NCBI GenBank assembly: GCA_902490445.1
Contig: CABUDZ010000003.1
Location: 1 to 52,614 of the forward strand
From: an uncultured Collinsella sp.
GTDB lineage: Bacteria > Actinomycetota > Coriobacteriia > Coriobacteriales > Coriobacteriaceae
Direction of reading: 5' to 3'
DNA length: 52,614 bases
In this document: positions 1 to 7,831 of the stretch, one piece after another
Position numbering within the stretch: the stretch's first letter is position 1
Layout: the number at the start of each line of letters is the position of its first letter
Translations under genes and position numbers: made by a program
The notes under the pieces: generated by a model
What the model was told of the DNA's origin: nothing
Database searches by the model: none
Seen by the model: only the letters and a program-made list of their open reading frames with translations

Positions 1-281
1 AGGTCGTCGCCCGCGCCGTCCCAGGCGCCGCCGAGGACCCCGAGCGGGCCCGCCTCCTCGAGGCGCTCTCCTCGCTATCGCCCCGCGAGCTCGAGACGGC
101 GTCCCTCGTGGCCGAGGGGCTCTCGAACGAGGAGGTCGCCGCGCGCATGGTGATGGAGCCCGCGAGCGCCCGGAGGAACGTGAGCCGCGTGCTCGCCAAG
201 CTCGGGCTGCGCGACCGCACTCAGCTCGCCGTGGCGTGGTGGAGGAGCGGGATGGGGTCACGGGGGTCGCGCGAGGGGTAG
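1..281 (+). CDS. LuxR-type response regulator, C-terminal part (cut by window edge)
   Basis: The reading frame is open from base 3 and ends at TAG 279-281, giving 92 residues with no start in the window. It contains a LuxR/NarL helix-turn-helix: LSPRELETASLVAEGLSNEE followed by a recognition helix ending LAKLGLRDRTQLAV. The receiver domain would lie left of the window. Its tail closely resembles the end of the minus-strand regulator at 479-1189 (LGLRDRTQxAVxW), so the two look like paralogues lying tail to tail. A strong hairpin terminator follows at 414-443. Family assignment is secure; target genes are unknown. Confidence 0.8.
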   Translation, partial: VVARAVPGAAEDPERARLLEALSSLSPRELETASLVAEGLSNEEVAARMVMEPASARRNVSRVLAKLGLRDRTQLAVAWWRSGMGSRGSREG

Positions 282-413
282 GCGACGGTGACTCACTCGT
301 GAAACCGCATATCAGGTGCCCGAGGACCAGCTCCAGGGCGGCGGGGAGGTGACGTTCTCGAGCTAGGAGCGACGGCTCGAACCCCGCTAAAGAGAGTCGT
401 CCATGACGAGGGG

Positions 414-443
414 CGCCCGCGGCGATTGCCGCGGGCGTTCTTT
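414..443 (+). terminator. Rho-independent terminator
   Basis: A perfect 10-bp stem (CGCCCGCGGC, loop GATT, GCCGCGGGCG) is followed by TTCTTT. It lies between two convergent regulator genes, reading with the plus-strand gene that ends at 281. Confidence 0.75.
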
Positions 444-478
444 CACGCCTGCACCGCCTTTCGCTTTCAAGCGCCACC

Positions 479-1189
479 TCATAGCCCGGCCTGGTACCAC
501 TTGACGGCTATCTGGGTGCGGTCGCGCAGGCCCAGTTTGGCGAGGATACGCGTGACGGCGCGCTTGGCGCTCGCGGGCTGGACGGTGAGGCGCTCGGCGA
601 TCTCGGCGTTGGAGAGGCCGTCGGCGACGAGGGCGCAGACCTCGCGCTCGCGGTCGGTCAGCCGGCGGAACGCGCTGCGCAGCTCGGCCGCGCGCTTATC
701 CTGACCGGAGGCGCGCACGCTCCGGGCGAGGACCTCGCGCGTGACGCGGGGCGTGAGCACGGCGTCGCCGTCGGCCACCGAGCGGACGGCGCGGCAGAGC
801 TCGCCGACGCGGACGTCCTTGAGGAGGAAGCCGGAGGCGCCCGCCTCGAGGCCGCCGAAGGCGTAGTCGTCCTCATCGTAGGTGGTGAGGACGAGCACGC
901 GGACGCCCGGCCAGCGGCGCGTGATCGCGGCGGTGGCGTCGATGCCGTCGAGGACGGGCATGCGCACGTCCATGAGGACGACGCGCGGCAGGTCGCGGCC
1001 GAGCTCCTCGGCCCGCTCGAGGCGGTCGATGGCCTGACGGCCGTCCTCCGCCTCGAGCGCGACGGCGAGGCCCGGGTCGCGCCGCACCATGAGCGCGAGG
1101 CCCAGGCGGATCTCGGGCTGGTCGTCGACGATCATGACGGGGATGCGCGCGGACGCGGCCGCTCCCGCGATGCCGTTATTCGTCGCCAT
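479..1189 (-). CDS. NarL/LuxR-family response regulator of LanFEG-like operon 1
   Basis: A protein of 236 residues. The N-terminal receiver has the acidic pocket (VDD at 21-23), the probable phospho-acceptor D74 in LMDVRMP and a Lys in LLKDV. The C-terminal LuxR helix-turn-helix (about 175-236) starts LTDREREVCALVADGLSNAE. The start at 1189 was chosen because an AGGGGGAG-type ribosome site precedes it and the open frame further upstream reads as antisense of the kinase gene. It overlaps the 3' end of the kinase by 14 bp, so the two are translationally coupled. It is last in an operon of ATPase, permease, permease, kinase, regulator and probably controls that transporter in response to a cell-envelope peptide. 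The target is inferred from context. Confidence 0.9.
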   Translation of the reverse strand: MATNNGIAGAAASARIPVMIVDDQPEIRLGLALMVRRDPGLAVALEAEDGRQAIDRLERAEELGRDLPRVVLMDVRMPVLDGIDATAAITRRWPGVRVLVLTTYDEDDYAFGGLEAGASGFLLKDVRVGELCRAVRSVADGDAVLTPRVTREVLARSVRASGQDKRAAELRSAFRRLTDREREVCALVADGLSNAEIAERLTVQPASAKRAVTRILAKLGLRDRTQIAVKWYQAGL

Positions 1190-2486
1190 CGGGCTCCCCC
1201 TCCCCTTCGCCGGCCCCCACCAATGACGGCAGATGCGCCTTGAGGCACCAGCCGCCCTCGCCGACCGGACCGGCGGAGAGGGTTCCGCCCGATTCCCCGA
1301 CCTCTCTGCGCAGGCGGGGGAGGCCCATGCCGGTGCCCGGACCCCCGGCCCCCTCGCCAGGGGCCCCGTCGTCCCGCACCGCGATGTCGGCAGAACCATC
1401 CCCGCCGTGGTCCACCGAGACCGTGAGCCGCGAGAGCCCCGCGGCGTGGCGCAGCGCGTTCGCGACTCCCTCGCGGCAGACGCGGAAGGCGAGGCCGGCC
1501 TGGGAGGGGTCGTCCGGGCGCACGCCCGTCTCCGTGAGGGCGGCCGTGACGCCGGCGGCGCGGACGGGCCCAAGAAGAGCGGCGATCTCGTCCCAGCGAT
1601 GCCGCTCGGCCGGCTTCTCGGTGGGCGCGGAACCCGGCAGAGCGGATGGCGCCGCCGTGCTCCTCGCCTCGCCCGCCAGCGCCCGCACGGCGCGGCGCGT
1701 GTCGGCGAGCCCCGAGCGCGCCAGCTCGTTGATGCTCGCGATGGCCCGGTCGAGCTGCTCGTCCCCGGTCGCGCCGGCGAGCCCCTCCGAGAGCGCGACG
1801 ATGGCCGTGAGGTCGTGTCCCACGGAGTCGTGCAGCTCGGCGGCGATGCGGCTCTTGGCGAGCGCGCGGTCGCGCTCCGCGACGGCGCGGGCGGCCGCCT
1901 CCGCCTCCCGGAGGCGCTGCAAGCGGAAGCGCGAGAGCAGCGCCGCCCCGAGCACCAGCATGAGCGGGCACCCGATGCCGGCGAGCGACATCGCAAGCGA
2001 GGGGGAGGGCGATGCGGAGGCACCCGCGAACCCGTCGACCACGGCGGAGAGCGCGACGGTCGCAACGGCGGCGACGCCGCCCGCGGCCGCCTCGCGCCGG
2101 GGCGCGCGGGCCACGCAGGCGTAGAGCGCGACGAGCGGGAGGAAGTACACGTACGCGAGCGCGCCCATCACCGAGGCCAGCAGGCCAACGACCGACTCGA
2201 AGAGCACGGAGACGACCGGAAGGCGGTAGCGCAGGAACAGCGCCGCGCAGCCGACGGCCATGAGGACGAACAGGGCGGCCTGGGACGAGGGCGCCGACAG
2301 CGAGGGGTCCGCCCCCGCGAACACCACGCGGGCGAACATCGCCGCCTCCCACGCCACGCAGATCACGGGCGCGGCGAGCCGCAGAAGGGGCGCGTCGTCC
2401 CACGCGTCCAACGGCGCGGCGGCGCCGGAAAGGCCCGGCCCGCATGGCCTCACGTCCAATCCCATCACCTCACATCCCGACACCAC
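1176..2486 (-). CDS. NarL-type (HisKA_3) sensor histidine kinase
   Basis: A protein of 436 residues. Residues about 35-190 hold five to six hydrophobic helices, with no sizeable extracellular loop, as in intramembrane-sensing kinases. The HisKA_3 segment AAELHDSVGHDLTAIV has the phospho-acceptor His at 219. A HATPase_c domain follows, with the N-box REGVANALRHA and a glycine-rich GTGMGLPRLRREV. Its start is uncertain: the first ATG (2486) has no clear ribosome site, and an internal GTG or ATG near 2465-2468 is possible. It is 21 bp downstream of a permease and overlaps the regulator at its 3' end. Very GC-rich codon use matches its operon. A membrane-damage or lantibiotic signal is likely from the ABC neighbours but not shown. 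Confidence 0.88.
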   Translation of the reverse strand: MVSGCEVMGLDVRPCGPGLSGAAAPLDAWDDAPLLRLAAPVICVAWEAAMFARVVFAGADPSLSAPSSQAALFVLMAVGCAALFLRYRLPVVSVLFESVVGLLASVMGALAYVYFLPLVALYACVARAPRREAAAGGVAAVATVALSAVVDGFAGASASPSPSLAMSLAGIGCPLMLVLGAALLSRFRLQRLREAEAAARAVAERDRALAKSRIAAELHDSVGHDLTAIVALSEGLAGATGDEQLDRAIASINELARSGLADTRRAVRALAGEARSTAAPSALPGSAPTEKPAERHRWDEIAALLGPVRAAGVTAALTETGVRPDDPSQAGLAFRVCREGVANALRHAAGLSRLTVSVDHGGDGSADIAVRDDGAPGEGAGGPGTGMGLPRLRREVGESGGTLSAGPVGEGGWCLKAHLPSLVGAGEGEGEPDGDE

Positions 2487-2507
2487 ATTGTACGAGCACG
2501 CCGGGCG

Positions 2508-3248
2508 CTACTTCGCCGCGACGACGTCGCGCGTGCGGAGCCAGGCCGAAGCGAAGGCGACCGAGCAGGCCACGTAGGCGATACTCAACACGGCGATCTG
2601 GGCGATGTGCGGCGCGTCGAGCACCACGAGGGCGTTGCTGTTCATCCCGGACTGCATGAGCGCGTACGGGAAGACGTAGCCAAGGCCGCCCATCGCCGCC
2701 ATGATCCCCAAGATCCCGCCACCCAGCCCGACGCCCACCGGCACGGCGAAGTTGCGCACGAGCATGGAAACGACGAGCTGTATGCCGCAGATGGCGAGGC
2801 TCCCAATCCAGCCCAGCACCACCTGCTCGGCGAACGACGCCACCGGGAAGGCGCCGGGCACGTGCAGGACGATGCCGCTCGCGACGAAGAACGCCGTCAT
2901 GGCCGCGAACGCGACGAGGTCCAGGAGGGCGAGGACCGCGAGCTTGGCGACGAACACGTCGCGCGCGGGCACCGGGGCGACCATGAGCTCGTTCCAGTTG
3001 GAGCCCATGTGCTCGAGCCGCCACAGGTAGCTCGCGCCCGCGCCGATGAGCGCCGGGAGGAAGAAGTAGCAGATGAACAGGGTGTGCTGGGTCCAGAGGT
3101 TCTCCCAGCCGGGCGTGAGGAGGTCGAGGTTGGCCACGTAGTTGGCGCTCCCGATGAGCGCGGAGACGGCGGGCAGCGCGGCGAAGGCGGCCCAGACGGG
3201 CGCCCGGCGCATCTTGATGAACTCGGCGGATATGCAGGATGCAAGCAT
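2508..3248 (-). CDS. Lantibiotic-immunity-type ABC transporter permease (MutG/LanG-like)
   Basis: A 246-residue integral membrane protein with about six hydrophobic helices, the ABC-2 type layout of LanE/LanG subunits. The N-terminus (ISAEFIKMRRAPVWAAFAAL) carries the basic helix before the first membrane span seen in this family. The ATG at 3248 is preceded by GGGAGG eight bases upstream; the in-frame TTG two codons earlier lies too close to that site. It starts 12 bp after the other permease ends. Two small different permeases plus one ATPase is the LanFEG pattern, which expels lantibiotics from the membrane. Family is confident, substrate inferred. Confidence 0.85.
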   Translation of the reverse strand: MLASCISAEFIKMRRAPVWAAFAALPAVSALIGSANYVANLDLLTPGWENLWTQHTLFICYFFLPALIGAGASYLWRLEHMGSNWNELMVAPVPARDVFVAKLAVLALLDLVAFAAMTAFFVASGIVLHVPGAFPVASFAEQVVLGWIGSLAICGIQLVVSMLVRNFAVPVGVGLGGGILGIMAAMGGLGYVFPYALMQSGMNSNALVVLDAPHIAQIAVLSIAYVACSVAFASAWLRTRDVVAAK

Positions 3249-3260
3249 GATCAAACCTCC

Positions 3261-4049
3261 CTACAGCTCGCGGGCGGCGAAGGCGCGCCTGGAGGCGATG
3301 AACGCGGCGACGGTCACGGCGACGCAGACGGCGAGCCCCGCGGCCGGGAACGGCGCCGCCCAGAACCTCATGTGCTGCGAGGCGTCGTAGGCGCCGTCGA
3401 CGAGGCGACACACGAAGAAGTACGCGCTCGGCACGAACCAGCTGAACACCGGAGGCAGGTAGGCGATGAAGAGCCCGAGGAAGCACAGGCCCACGCCCAC
3501 GATCATCGGGACGAACTGGTTCGCTGTGGCGAGGCAGACCGCCTGTACGATGGTGACGAGCATGGCGCACACGGCGAACGTGCTGATGGCGTAGCGGGCG
3601 AGCAGGGCCGGCCCCGGCAGGTTCTGCTGGAAGCCCACCCCGTAAGCGACCGCCGCGACGCCCGCCGTCTGGACGCCCACGACCACGGCGAGGATCAGGA
3701 GGCACGCCGCCCACTTGGCCGCGACCACGCGCCCGCCGTCCTCCATGGTGAGCAGCAGCTTCCACATGTTCGCGCGGTTCTCCACGTCGGTGACGGTGGA
3801 GGAGACGATGGCGCAGAGCAGCGGCAGCACGATGGCGTTCAGCTGCGGCAGCATGTAGAGGATGCCGTCGAAGTCCGGGTTGTGCCTCACGGTGTTGGAG
3901 GCGCCCGCGACGAGCCAGGCGAACTGGAACGCGAGCAGGCCCAGGCTCGCCAGCCACAGGTGCTTGCGGCGCGCCTTGGCAAACTCGAGCGCGACGGATT
4001 GGACGAGGCCGGGCTGGCCGGTGTCCGATGCAACAACTTGAGATGGCAT
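3261..4049 (-). CDS. Lantibiotic-immunity-type ABC transporter permease (MutE/LanE-like)
   Basis: A 262-residue membrane protein with about six spans. The short N-terminal cytosolic stretch ends in FAKARRKHLWLASLGLLAFQ, typical of LanE/MutE permeases. The start at 4049 has GGAGGA eight bases upstream. The open frame extends to 4175, but that part is translated from a conserved structured repeat (4104-4189) and has no ribosome site. The second permease follows after 11 bp. Together with the ATPase at 4209-5186 it would form a peptide-expelling transporter. The 159-bp gap to the ATPase is unusual for an operon and is filled by the structured repeat. Confidence 0.85.
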   Translation of the reverse strand: MPSQVVASDTGQPGLVQSVALEFAKARRKHLWLASLGLLAFQFAWLVAGASNTVRHNPDFDGILYMLPQLNAIVLPLLCAIVSSTVTDVENRANMWKLLLTMEDGGRVVAAKWAACLLILAVVVGVQTAGVAAVAYGVGFQQNLPGPALLARYAISTFAVCAMLVTIVQAVCLATANQFVPMIVGVGLCFLGLFIAYLPPVFSWFVPSAYFFVCRLVDGAYDASQHMRFWAAPFPAAGLAVCVAVTVAAFIASRRAFAAREL

Positions 4050-4103
4050 ATGTCTTCCTCCAGTCGAAGAATGTGAACTGCGATGTTCCATGCGAAGGGT
4101 TTT

Positions 4104-4189
4104 CCTGGTGCCGCAGATTGCCCCGAAAGAGGAGCGACGCGTACTTTGGTACGCGAGCAACGGTTTGATGGGCAAGGTGCGGTACCAGG
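4104..4189. repeat. Structured repeat element S, copy 1
   Basis: About 90 bp in the gap between ATPase and permease. Outer stem CCTGGTGCCGCA (4104-4115) pairs with TGCGGTACCAGG (4178-4189). A GA/GG internal loop follows, then TTGCCC (4118-4123) with GGGCAA (4170-4175). The apical hairpin is CGCGTAC-TTTG-GTACGCG (4138-4155). Copy 2 lies at 16033-16118. The interior (GAAAGAGGAGCGACGCGTAC) is identical in both, whereas the stem bases differ by compensatory changes. Strand is undetermined: relative to the flanking genes, the two copies point in opposite directions. Confidence 0.8.
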
Positions 4190-4208
4190 GGAAGCCGCAG
4201 CGAAGCCG

Positions 4209-5186
4209 CTACAGCGTAGCCTCCATCCCCGTGAGCTTAAGGAATATGTCCTCGAGGCTCTCGCTCCGCTCCTCCAGCCGCACGACGCCGATGCCGCGCC
4301 TGGCGAGCCCGAGCGTCACCTGCCCGGCGGTCGCGTCGTCCACGACCCTGATGCGCAGCCACTCCCCGTCGGCCACCGCGCCCGGCAGCGCCCCCGCCGC
4401 CGCGGCGTTGTCCGTGGTGCGCAGCGCCAGCCATCGGCGCGCGCGGGCGTGCAGGTCGGCCATGCTCCCCTGCCAGACCATGCGGCCCCTGTTGATGATG
4501 CCCACGTGGTCGGCCATCTGGTCGATCTCGGAGAGCAGGTGGCTGGAGACGATGACCGTGCAGCCGAAGCGCCCCGGCATCTCGCGCACGAGCTGGCGGA
4601 TCTCGTGGATGCCGGAGGGGTCGAGGCCGTTGGTGGGCTCGTCCAGGAGCAGCAGCCTTGGGTGCCCCATGAGCGCGGCGGCGATGCCCAGGCGCTGCCT
4701 CATGCCGAGGGAGAAGTGTCCGACGAGCTTCCGCTGCGTCTTCGCGTCGTCCAGGCGCACGACCGAGAGGGCCTCGTCGATGCAGCTCTCGGGCAGCCCG
4801 CGCAGGCGCCGCACGATCTCGAGGTTCTCGCGCGCCGTGAGGTGCGGGTAGCAGCTGGGGGCCTCGATGAGCGAGCCCACTTCGCGCAGCACCTCGAGGC
4901 GGTTGTCCGGGGTCATCTCCCGCCCGAGCACGACGGCCTCGCCGCCTGATGCGTGCACGAGCCCGAGCAGCATCTTCATCGTGGTGGACTTGCCCGCCCC
5001 GTTGGGCCCGAGGAAGCCGTAGACCGCGCCCTCGGGCACCTCGAGGTCCATGTCGTCGACGACCGTCGCGTCGCCGTAGCGCTTGGTGAGCCCGCGGGTG
5101 GATACGGCGAGGGACTCGCCCGAGGCGGCCGGCGCCGGCGCCCCCTCGACCGTCCCCGCCGGACGTTCCAGTACCTGAGAAGTCAT
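4209..5186 (-). CDS. Lantibiotic-immunity-type ABC transporter ATPase (LanF-like)
   Basis: A 325-residue cytosolic ATPase. Walker A is GPNGAGKS (60-67), the signature FSLGMRQR, Walker B LLLLDEPTNGLDP, and the switch His lies in VSSHLL. The Q-loop region reads GSLIEAPSCYPHLTARENL, and the E in place of Gln (IEAP) is a hallmark of LanF/BcrA-type ATPases. About 30 variable residues precede the ABC core. Residues after about 245 form the C-terminal domain found in BcrA-like proteins. The start at 5186 has AAGGGGA eight bases upstream; an upstream in-frame ATG at 5264 lacks one. It is first in the operon 5186-479. Confidence 0.9.
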   Translation of the reverse strand: MTSQVLERPAGTVEGAPAPAASGESLAVSTRGLTKRYGDATVVDDMDLEVPEGAVYGFLGPNGAGKSTTMKMLLGLVHASGGEAVVLGREMTPDNRLEVLREVGSLIEAPSCYPHLTARENLEIVRRLRGLPESCIDEALSVVRLDDAKTQRKLVGHFSLGMRQRLGIAAALMGHPRLLLLDEPTNGLDPSGIHEIRQLVREMPGRFGCTVIVSSHLLSEIDQMADHVGIINRGRMVWQGSMADLHARARRWLALRTTDNAAAAGALPGAVADGEWLRIRVVDDATAGQVTLGLARRGIGVVRLEERSESLEDIFLKLTGMEATL

Positions 5187-5285
5187 ATCGTGTCCCCTTC
5201 TTGTGAATGCGTTCGTACGCGCCGTCTCTGTCGGCGCGGTTACATTCTTTCGCGGAAGGGGCACGGAGCCGGCGCCGCTGGGCCG

Positions 5286-5305
5286 GTTGACACCTTAGGG
5301 TGACA
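5286..5305. promoter_or_regulatory. Imperfect dyad near operon 1 promoter region
   Basis: TTGACACCTTAGGGTGACAG holds an imperfect inverted repeat (TGACACCTT / AGGGTGACA, 7 of 9 positions). It lies 100 bp upstream of the first ATPase gene and 55 bp downstream of the yoeB-like gene. It could be an operator for operon 1; no convincing -10 box was found beside it. Confidence 0.25.
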
Positions 5306-5360
5306 GCGGGTTTCAGAGGCGGAGATGATGTCGATGAGGGTCGCGTACAGCGTCCAGCCG

Positions 5361-5657
5361 TTATCGCACCCCGTCATAATGCGTCCACATGCGAACGACC
5401 TTGACCGCACCCTCATAGAGGGCGCCGTCCCTCTCAATCTCCTCTTTGATTACTTCGTAAACGAAGCGGTGTTGCAGGCTGATGCGGCGAGAGTAGAGGC
5501 CAGATAGATTGCCAACGAGGGCCTCATAGCGCGGAGGAACCTTGAAGGGATCCTCCCGCACTGCCGCGACGAGCGCCTTCGCCTTGCCGGCAAGCCCCGC
5601 CGCCTTGAGTTGCTTTGCATCCTTTTGGGCCTGCTTGGTAAACACGACAAGCCACAT
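5361..5657 (-). CDS. yoeB: YoeB/Txe-family mRNA interferase toxin
   Basis: A 98-residue basic protein of the RelE fold. YoeB-specific features are the N-terminal MWLVVFTKQAQKDAKQL, the central LSGLYSRRISLQHRFVYEV, and a C-terminal tail with Tyr (WTHYDGVR). The Arg and His of SRRISLQHR are the segment that contacts ribosome-bound mRNA in the family. The start at 5657 sits 2 bp after the antitoxin stop, the usual coupled arrangement. It cleaves mRNA on the ribosome unless bound by the antitoxin. The pair sits between two ABC/two-component operons and may have been inserted there; no insertion scar is visible. Confidence 0.88.
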   Translation of the reverse strand: MWLVVFTKQAQKDAKQLKAAGLAGKAKALVAAVREDPFKVPPRYEALVGNLSGLYSRRISLQHRFVYEVIKEEIERDGALYEGAVKVVRMWTHYDGVR

Positions 5658-5659
5658 GG

Positions 5660-5911
5660 CTACCAGTCCAGCGCGTCTTCGGTGGCGCAATTCTCGACCG
5701 GCTCCGCCTTCCCTGCAACAATCGACTCGGCAACGCCGGGAACACCCATGAGATAGAGCGTCTCCTCGATAGAGGCCCACTCATCCTCTCCGACGAGCAC
5801 GGCACCCTTACCGCGACTGTTCGTGATGGCCACCGGAGTGCAGTCCTCGTTGACGCGCGCGATAACGTTGTACAGGTCCTTGCGTGCCGCCGTTGCCGAA
5901 ATAGAAGTCAT
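5660..5911 (-). CDS. yefM: YefM/Phd-family antitoxin
   Basis: An 83-residue acidic protein. The N-terminal DNA-binding half has the Phd/YefM pattern (TSISATAARKDLYNVIARV, then CTPVAITNSRGKGAVLVGEDEW), and the acidic C-terminal tail would bind and neutralise the toxin. The start at 5911 is preceded by GGGAGG. The promoter region just upstream contains two palindromes with GTAC cores. YefM operators of other bacteria have TGTACA cores, so autoregulation by the antitoxin-toxin complex is very likely. Confidence 0.88.
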   Translation of the reverse strand: MTSISATAARKDLYNVIARVNEDCTPVAITNSRGKGAVLVGEDEWASIEETLYLMGVPGVAESIVAGKAEPVENCATEDALDW

Positions 5912-5926
5912 GCGGCCTCCCTTCCC

Positions 5927-5981
5927 AAAAGCGTACGCTTTTACGTACGTCTATGGTAAGACGGAGAGACAAGGGTGTAAA
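5927..5981 (-). promoter_or_regulatory. Promoter and operator of the yefM-yoeB pair
   Basis: On the minus strand TTTACA (5976-5981) and TACCAT (5953-5958) are separated by 17 bp. Directly downstream lie the palindromes ACGTACGT (5943-5950) and AAAAGCGTACGCTTTT (5927-5942, perfect over 16 bp). Two GTAC-centred sites in a row match the long-plus-short palindrome pattern of YefM operators. Confidence 0.6.
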
Positions 5982-6086
5982 GTCCCCTCGCTGCGCACGC
6001 CCACATCCGATATGGATGAAGAGTCGGCTGGGGCAGTCAGGCATCCCCGTCAATCGGTTCTATTTCACTGTTGCGCACTTCGGAGC

Positions 6087-7094
6087 TTAGCCTCGCGAAT
6101 CCGCATCGGGTTCCGACCGCCCCTCGCCGTCCCGCTCGTCCTCCCGCCAGGCGGCGATGATGTCGATGAGGGCCGCGTCCAGGCGGTGGGTGGCATCGAG
6201 GATGGCGCGGGCCTCGTCGGCCTGCTCGCCCTGGAGCCGCCCCTCCTCGAGGTCGGCGGCGAGGAGCTCGGCGTTGCCCTGGATGAGGGTGAGCGGGGTC
6301 TTGAGCTCGTGGGCGAGCGTCTCCATGCGCTTGCGCCGGGTCTCCTCGGAGGCCATTTGCTCCTCGAGCGAGCGTTTAAGCGAGACCCGCATGCGCTCCA
6401 TCGCGGCGAGCACGTCGTCGACCTCGGCAACGTCGCTCGTTCCGACGGGCCTGTCGAGGTCGTCGGCGGCAACGGCGTTCGCCGCCGCCACGAGCGGCTC
6501 CATCTTGCGCGTGAGCACGCGCGCGGCGCGCAGGGCAACGAGGACGACCATGAGAACCGTGCCGATGATGGTCGAGACGAGCCAGAGGTCCTGGGGGTTC
6601 GGCCAGGACGCGTCCCGTGCGCGGTCGGCCCAGTGGGGCATCATGTCCCAGGAGATTGCCGCCCACGTGCCATCGGCGAGCTTCACGGTCACCACCTGCT
6701 CGTACGAGCCGGACGAGACGTCGGGGCCGGGGCGGACGGACGTCTCACCGGCGGCAACTGCGGAAGAGACGGACGTCTGGGCGCTGGCGAGCGCCTCCTC
6801 CCCCATGTCCGAGAAGAGGATGCTGCCCGAGGCCGAAAGCTGCGCCCCGCGGTATGCGGTGGAGAGCGAGTCGGGATCAAGATGACCCGCCGAAGCGATG
6901 TCACCGACAGTCTCGTCCGCATGGGTCGAGCCCCAGTCCGCCGGGAGCACCTCGCCGCGCGCCATCGCGCCGAGGAGCAGCGCCCAGGGCCCGCCCACGG
7001 TCAGGGTTGCCCCAAGTAGGACGAGGGCGAAGTAGCGCCCGACCACGAGGGCGAGCGGGATGCGCAGGCGGCCGTCCGAGTTGCGGAATCGCAT
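6087..7094 (-). CDS. Sensor histidine kinase lacking the ATP-binding domain
   Basis: A 335-residue protein, short for a classical kinase. There are membrane spans at about 11-42 and 170-194 with an external domain between, then HAMP (about 195-245) and a HisKA dimerisation domain with the phospho-acceptor His262 in ETLAHELKTPLTLIQGNAEL. It ends with an acidic tail (AAWREDERDGEGRSEPDADS) soon after HisKA. No HATPase_c motifs (N, G1 or G2 boxes) occur before the stop or in the other frames down to 5990. The start at 7094 overlaps the regulator stop as TGATG. It may be a decayed kinase, a phosphatase-only partner, or one phosphorylated by another kinase. Confidence 0.8.
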   Translation of the reverse strand: MRFRNSDGRLRIPLALVVGRYFALVLLGATLTVGGPWALLLGAMARGEVLPADWGSTHADETVGDIASAGHLDPDSLSTAYRGAQLSASGSILFSDMGEEALASAQTSVSSAVAAGETSVRPGPDVSSGSYEQVVTVKLADGTWAAISWDMMPHWADRARDASWPNPQDLWLVSTIIGTVLMVVLVALRAARVLTRKMEPLVAAANAVAADDLDRPVGTSDVAEVDDVLAAMERMRVSLKRSLEEQMASEETRRKRMETLAHELKTPLTLIQGNAELLAADLEEGRLQGEQADEARAILDATHRLDAALIDIIAAWREDERDGEGRSEPDADSRG

Positions 7095-7780
7095 CACTTG
7101 GCCGCCTCCCACTTGTACCCGACGCCCCACACCGTTGTGATGGGGTCGACACCCGCGACTCGGAGCTTGGCGCGCGCCTTGCCCACATGCACCGAGACCG
7201 CCGCGTCATCCGTCTCGCTCTCCCAGCCCCGTACTGCCTCGCGGATCTGCGCCCGGCTATAGGCACGGCCGGGGTGCTTGGCGAGGAACTCGCAGATGCC
7301 GTACTCGGTGGGCGTGAGGGGAACGGGCACGCCGGTCGAGCCGTCGGGAGCTGTCACACTGAGTTCGCGCGCGCCGAGGTCGAAGCGCACGCGCCCGAGA
7401 TCGAGCACGCTCCGGCGCACCCGGCGCTCGCGGCGGAGCGACGCCGCCACCTTCGCGCGCAGCTCCGCCACGCCGAAGGGCTTGCGCACGTAGTCGTCGG
7501 CACCGAGGCCGAGACCCAGCACCGCGTCATCCTCATCAACCTTGGCCGTGAGGAACATGATGGGTCCGTCGAAACGCTCCCGGATGCGCCGGACGAGCTC
7601 GAAGCCATCGAGCCCGGGCATCATCACGTCCGTGAGAATGAGGTCGTAGCGCGAGAGGTCCATCGCGGGGACCGTCGTTGGGTCGTCGGCGCACTCGACC
7701 TTGTGACCGTCGCGGGAGAGTGCCCGCTCGAGCAGCTGAAGTATGGCGCGGTCGTCGTCGACCGCAAGGATGCGAGCCAT
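7094..7780 (-). CDS. OmpR-family response regulator of LanFEG-like operon 2
   Basis: A protein of 228 residues. The receiver domain has the acidic pair (VDDD, 7-10), phospho-acceptor D51 in LILTDVMMPG, and K100 in DDYVRKPF. The C-terminal winged helix (about 130-228) has the OmpR-type ending ITTVWGVGYKWE. The start at 7780 follows GGGAGGG. It is coupled to the kinase by a TGATG overlap and follows the lipoprotein gene by 51 bp. It probably regulates the transporter operon it belongs to, as seen for BceR- or NsrR-type systems, although the transporter here is LanFEG-like. Confidence 0.9.
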   Translation of the reverse strand: MARILAVDDDRAILQLLERALSRDGHKVECADDPTTVPAMDLSRYDLILTDVMMPGLDGFELVRRIRERFDGPIMFLTAKVDEDDAVLGLGLGADDYVRKPFGVAELRAKVAASLRRERRVRRSVLDLGRVRFDLGARELSVTAPDGSTGVPVPLTPTEYGICEFLAKHPGRAYSRAQIREAVRGWESETDDAAVSVHVGKARAKLRVAGVDPITTVWGVGYKWEAAK

Positions 7781-7831
7781 CGTGCCCTCCCTCATCGAAT
7801 GCCTGCCAAACGGCCTGCAGCTCAACCAATC

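Noticed and set aside
1233..4076. A 947-codon open frame on the plus strand
   Set aside because: It is a mirror of the kinase and permease genes on the other strand; the composition (His, Glu, Arg-rich) is typical of an antisense shadow.
5286..5305. MerR-family promoter (TTGACA with long spacer and central dyad)
   Set aside because: The dyad is imperfect and there is no -10 box at 19-20 bp; no MerR-type gene is near. Kept only as a weak operator-like site.
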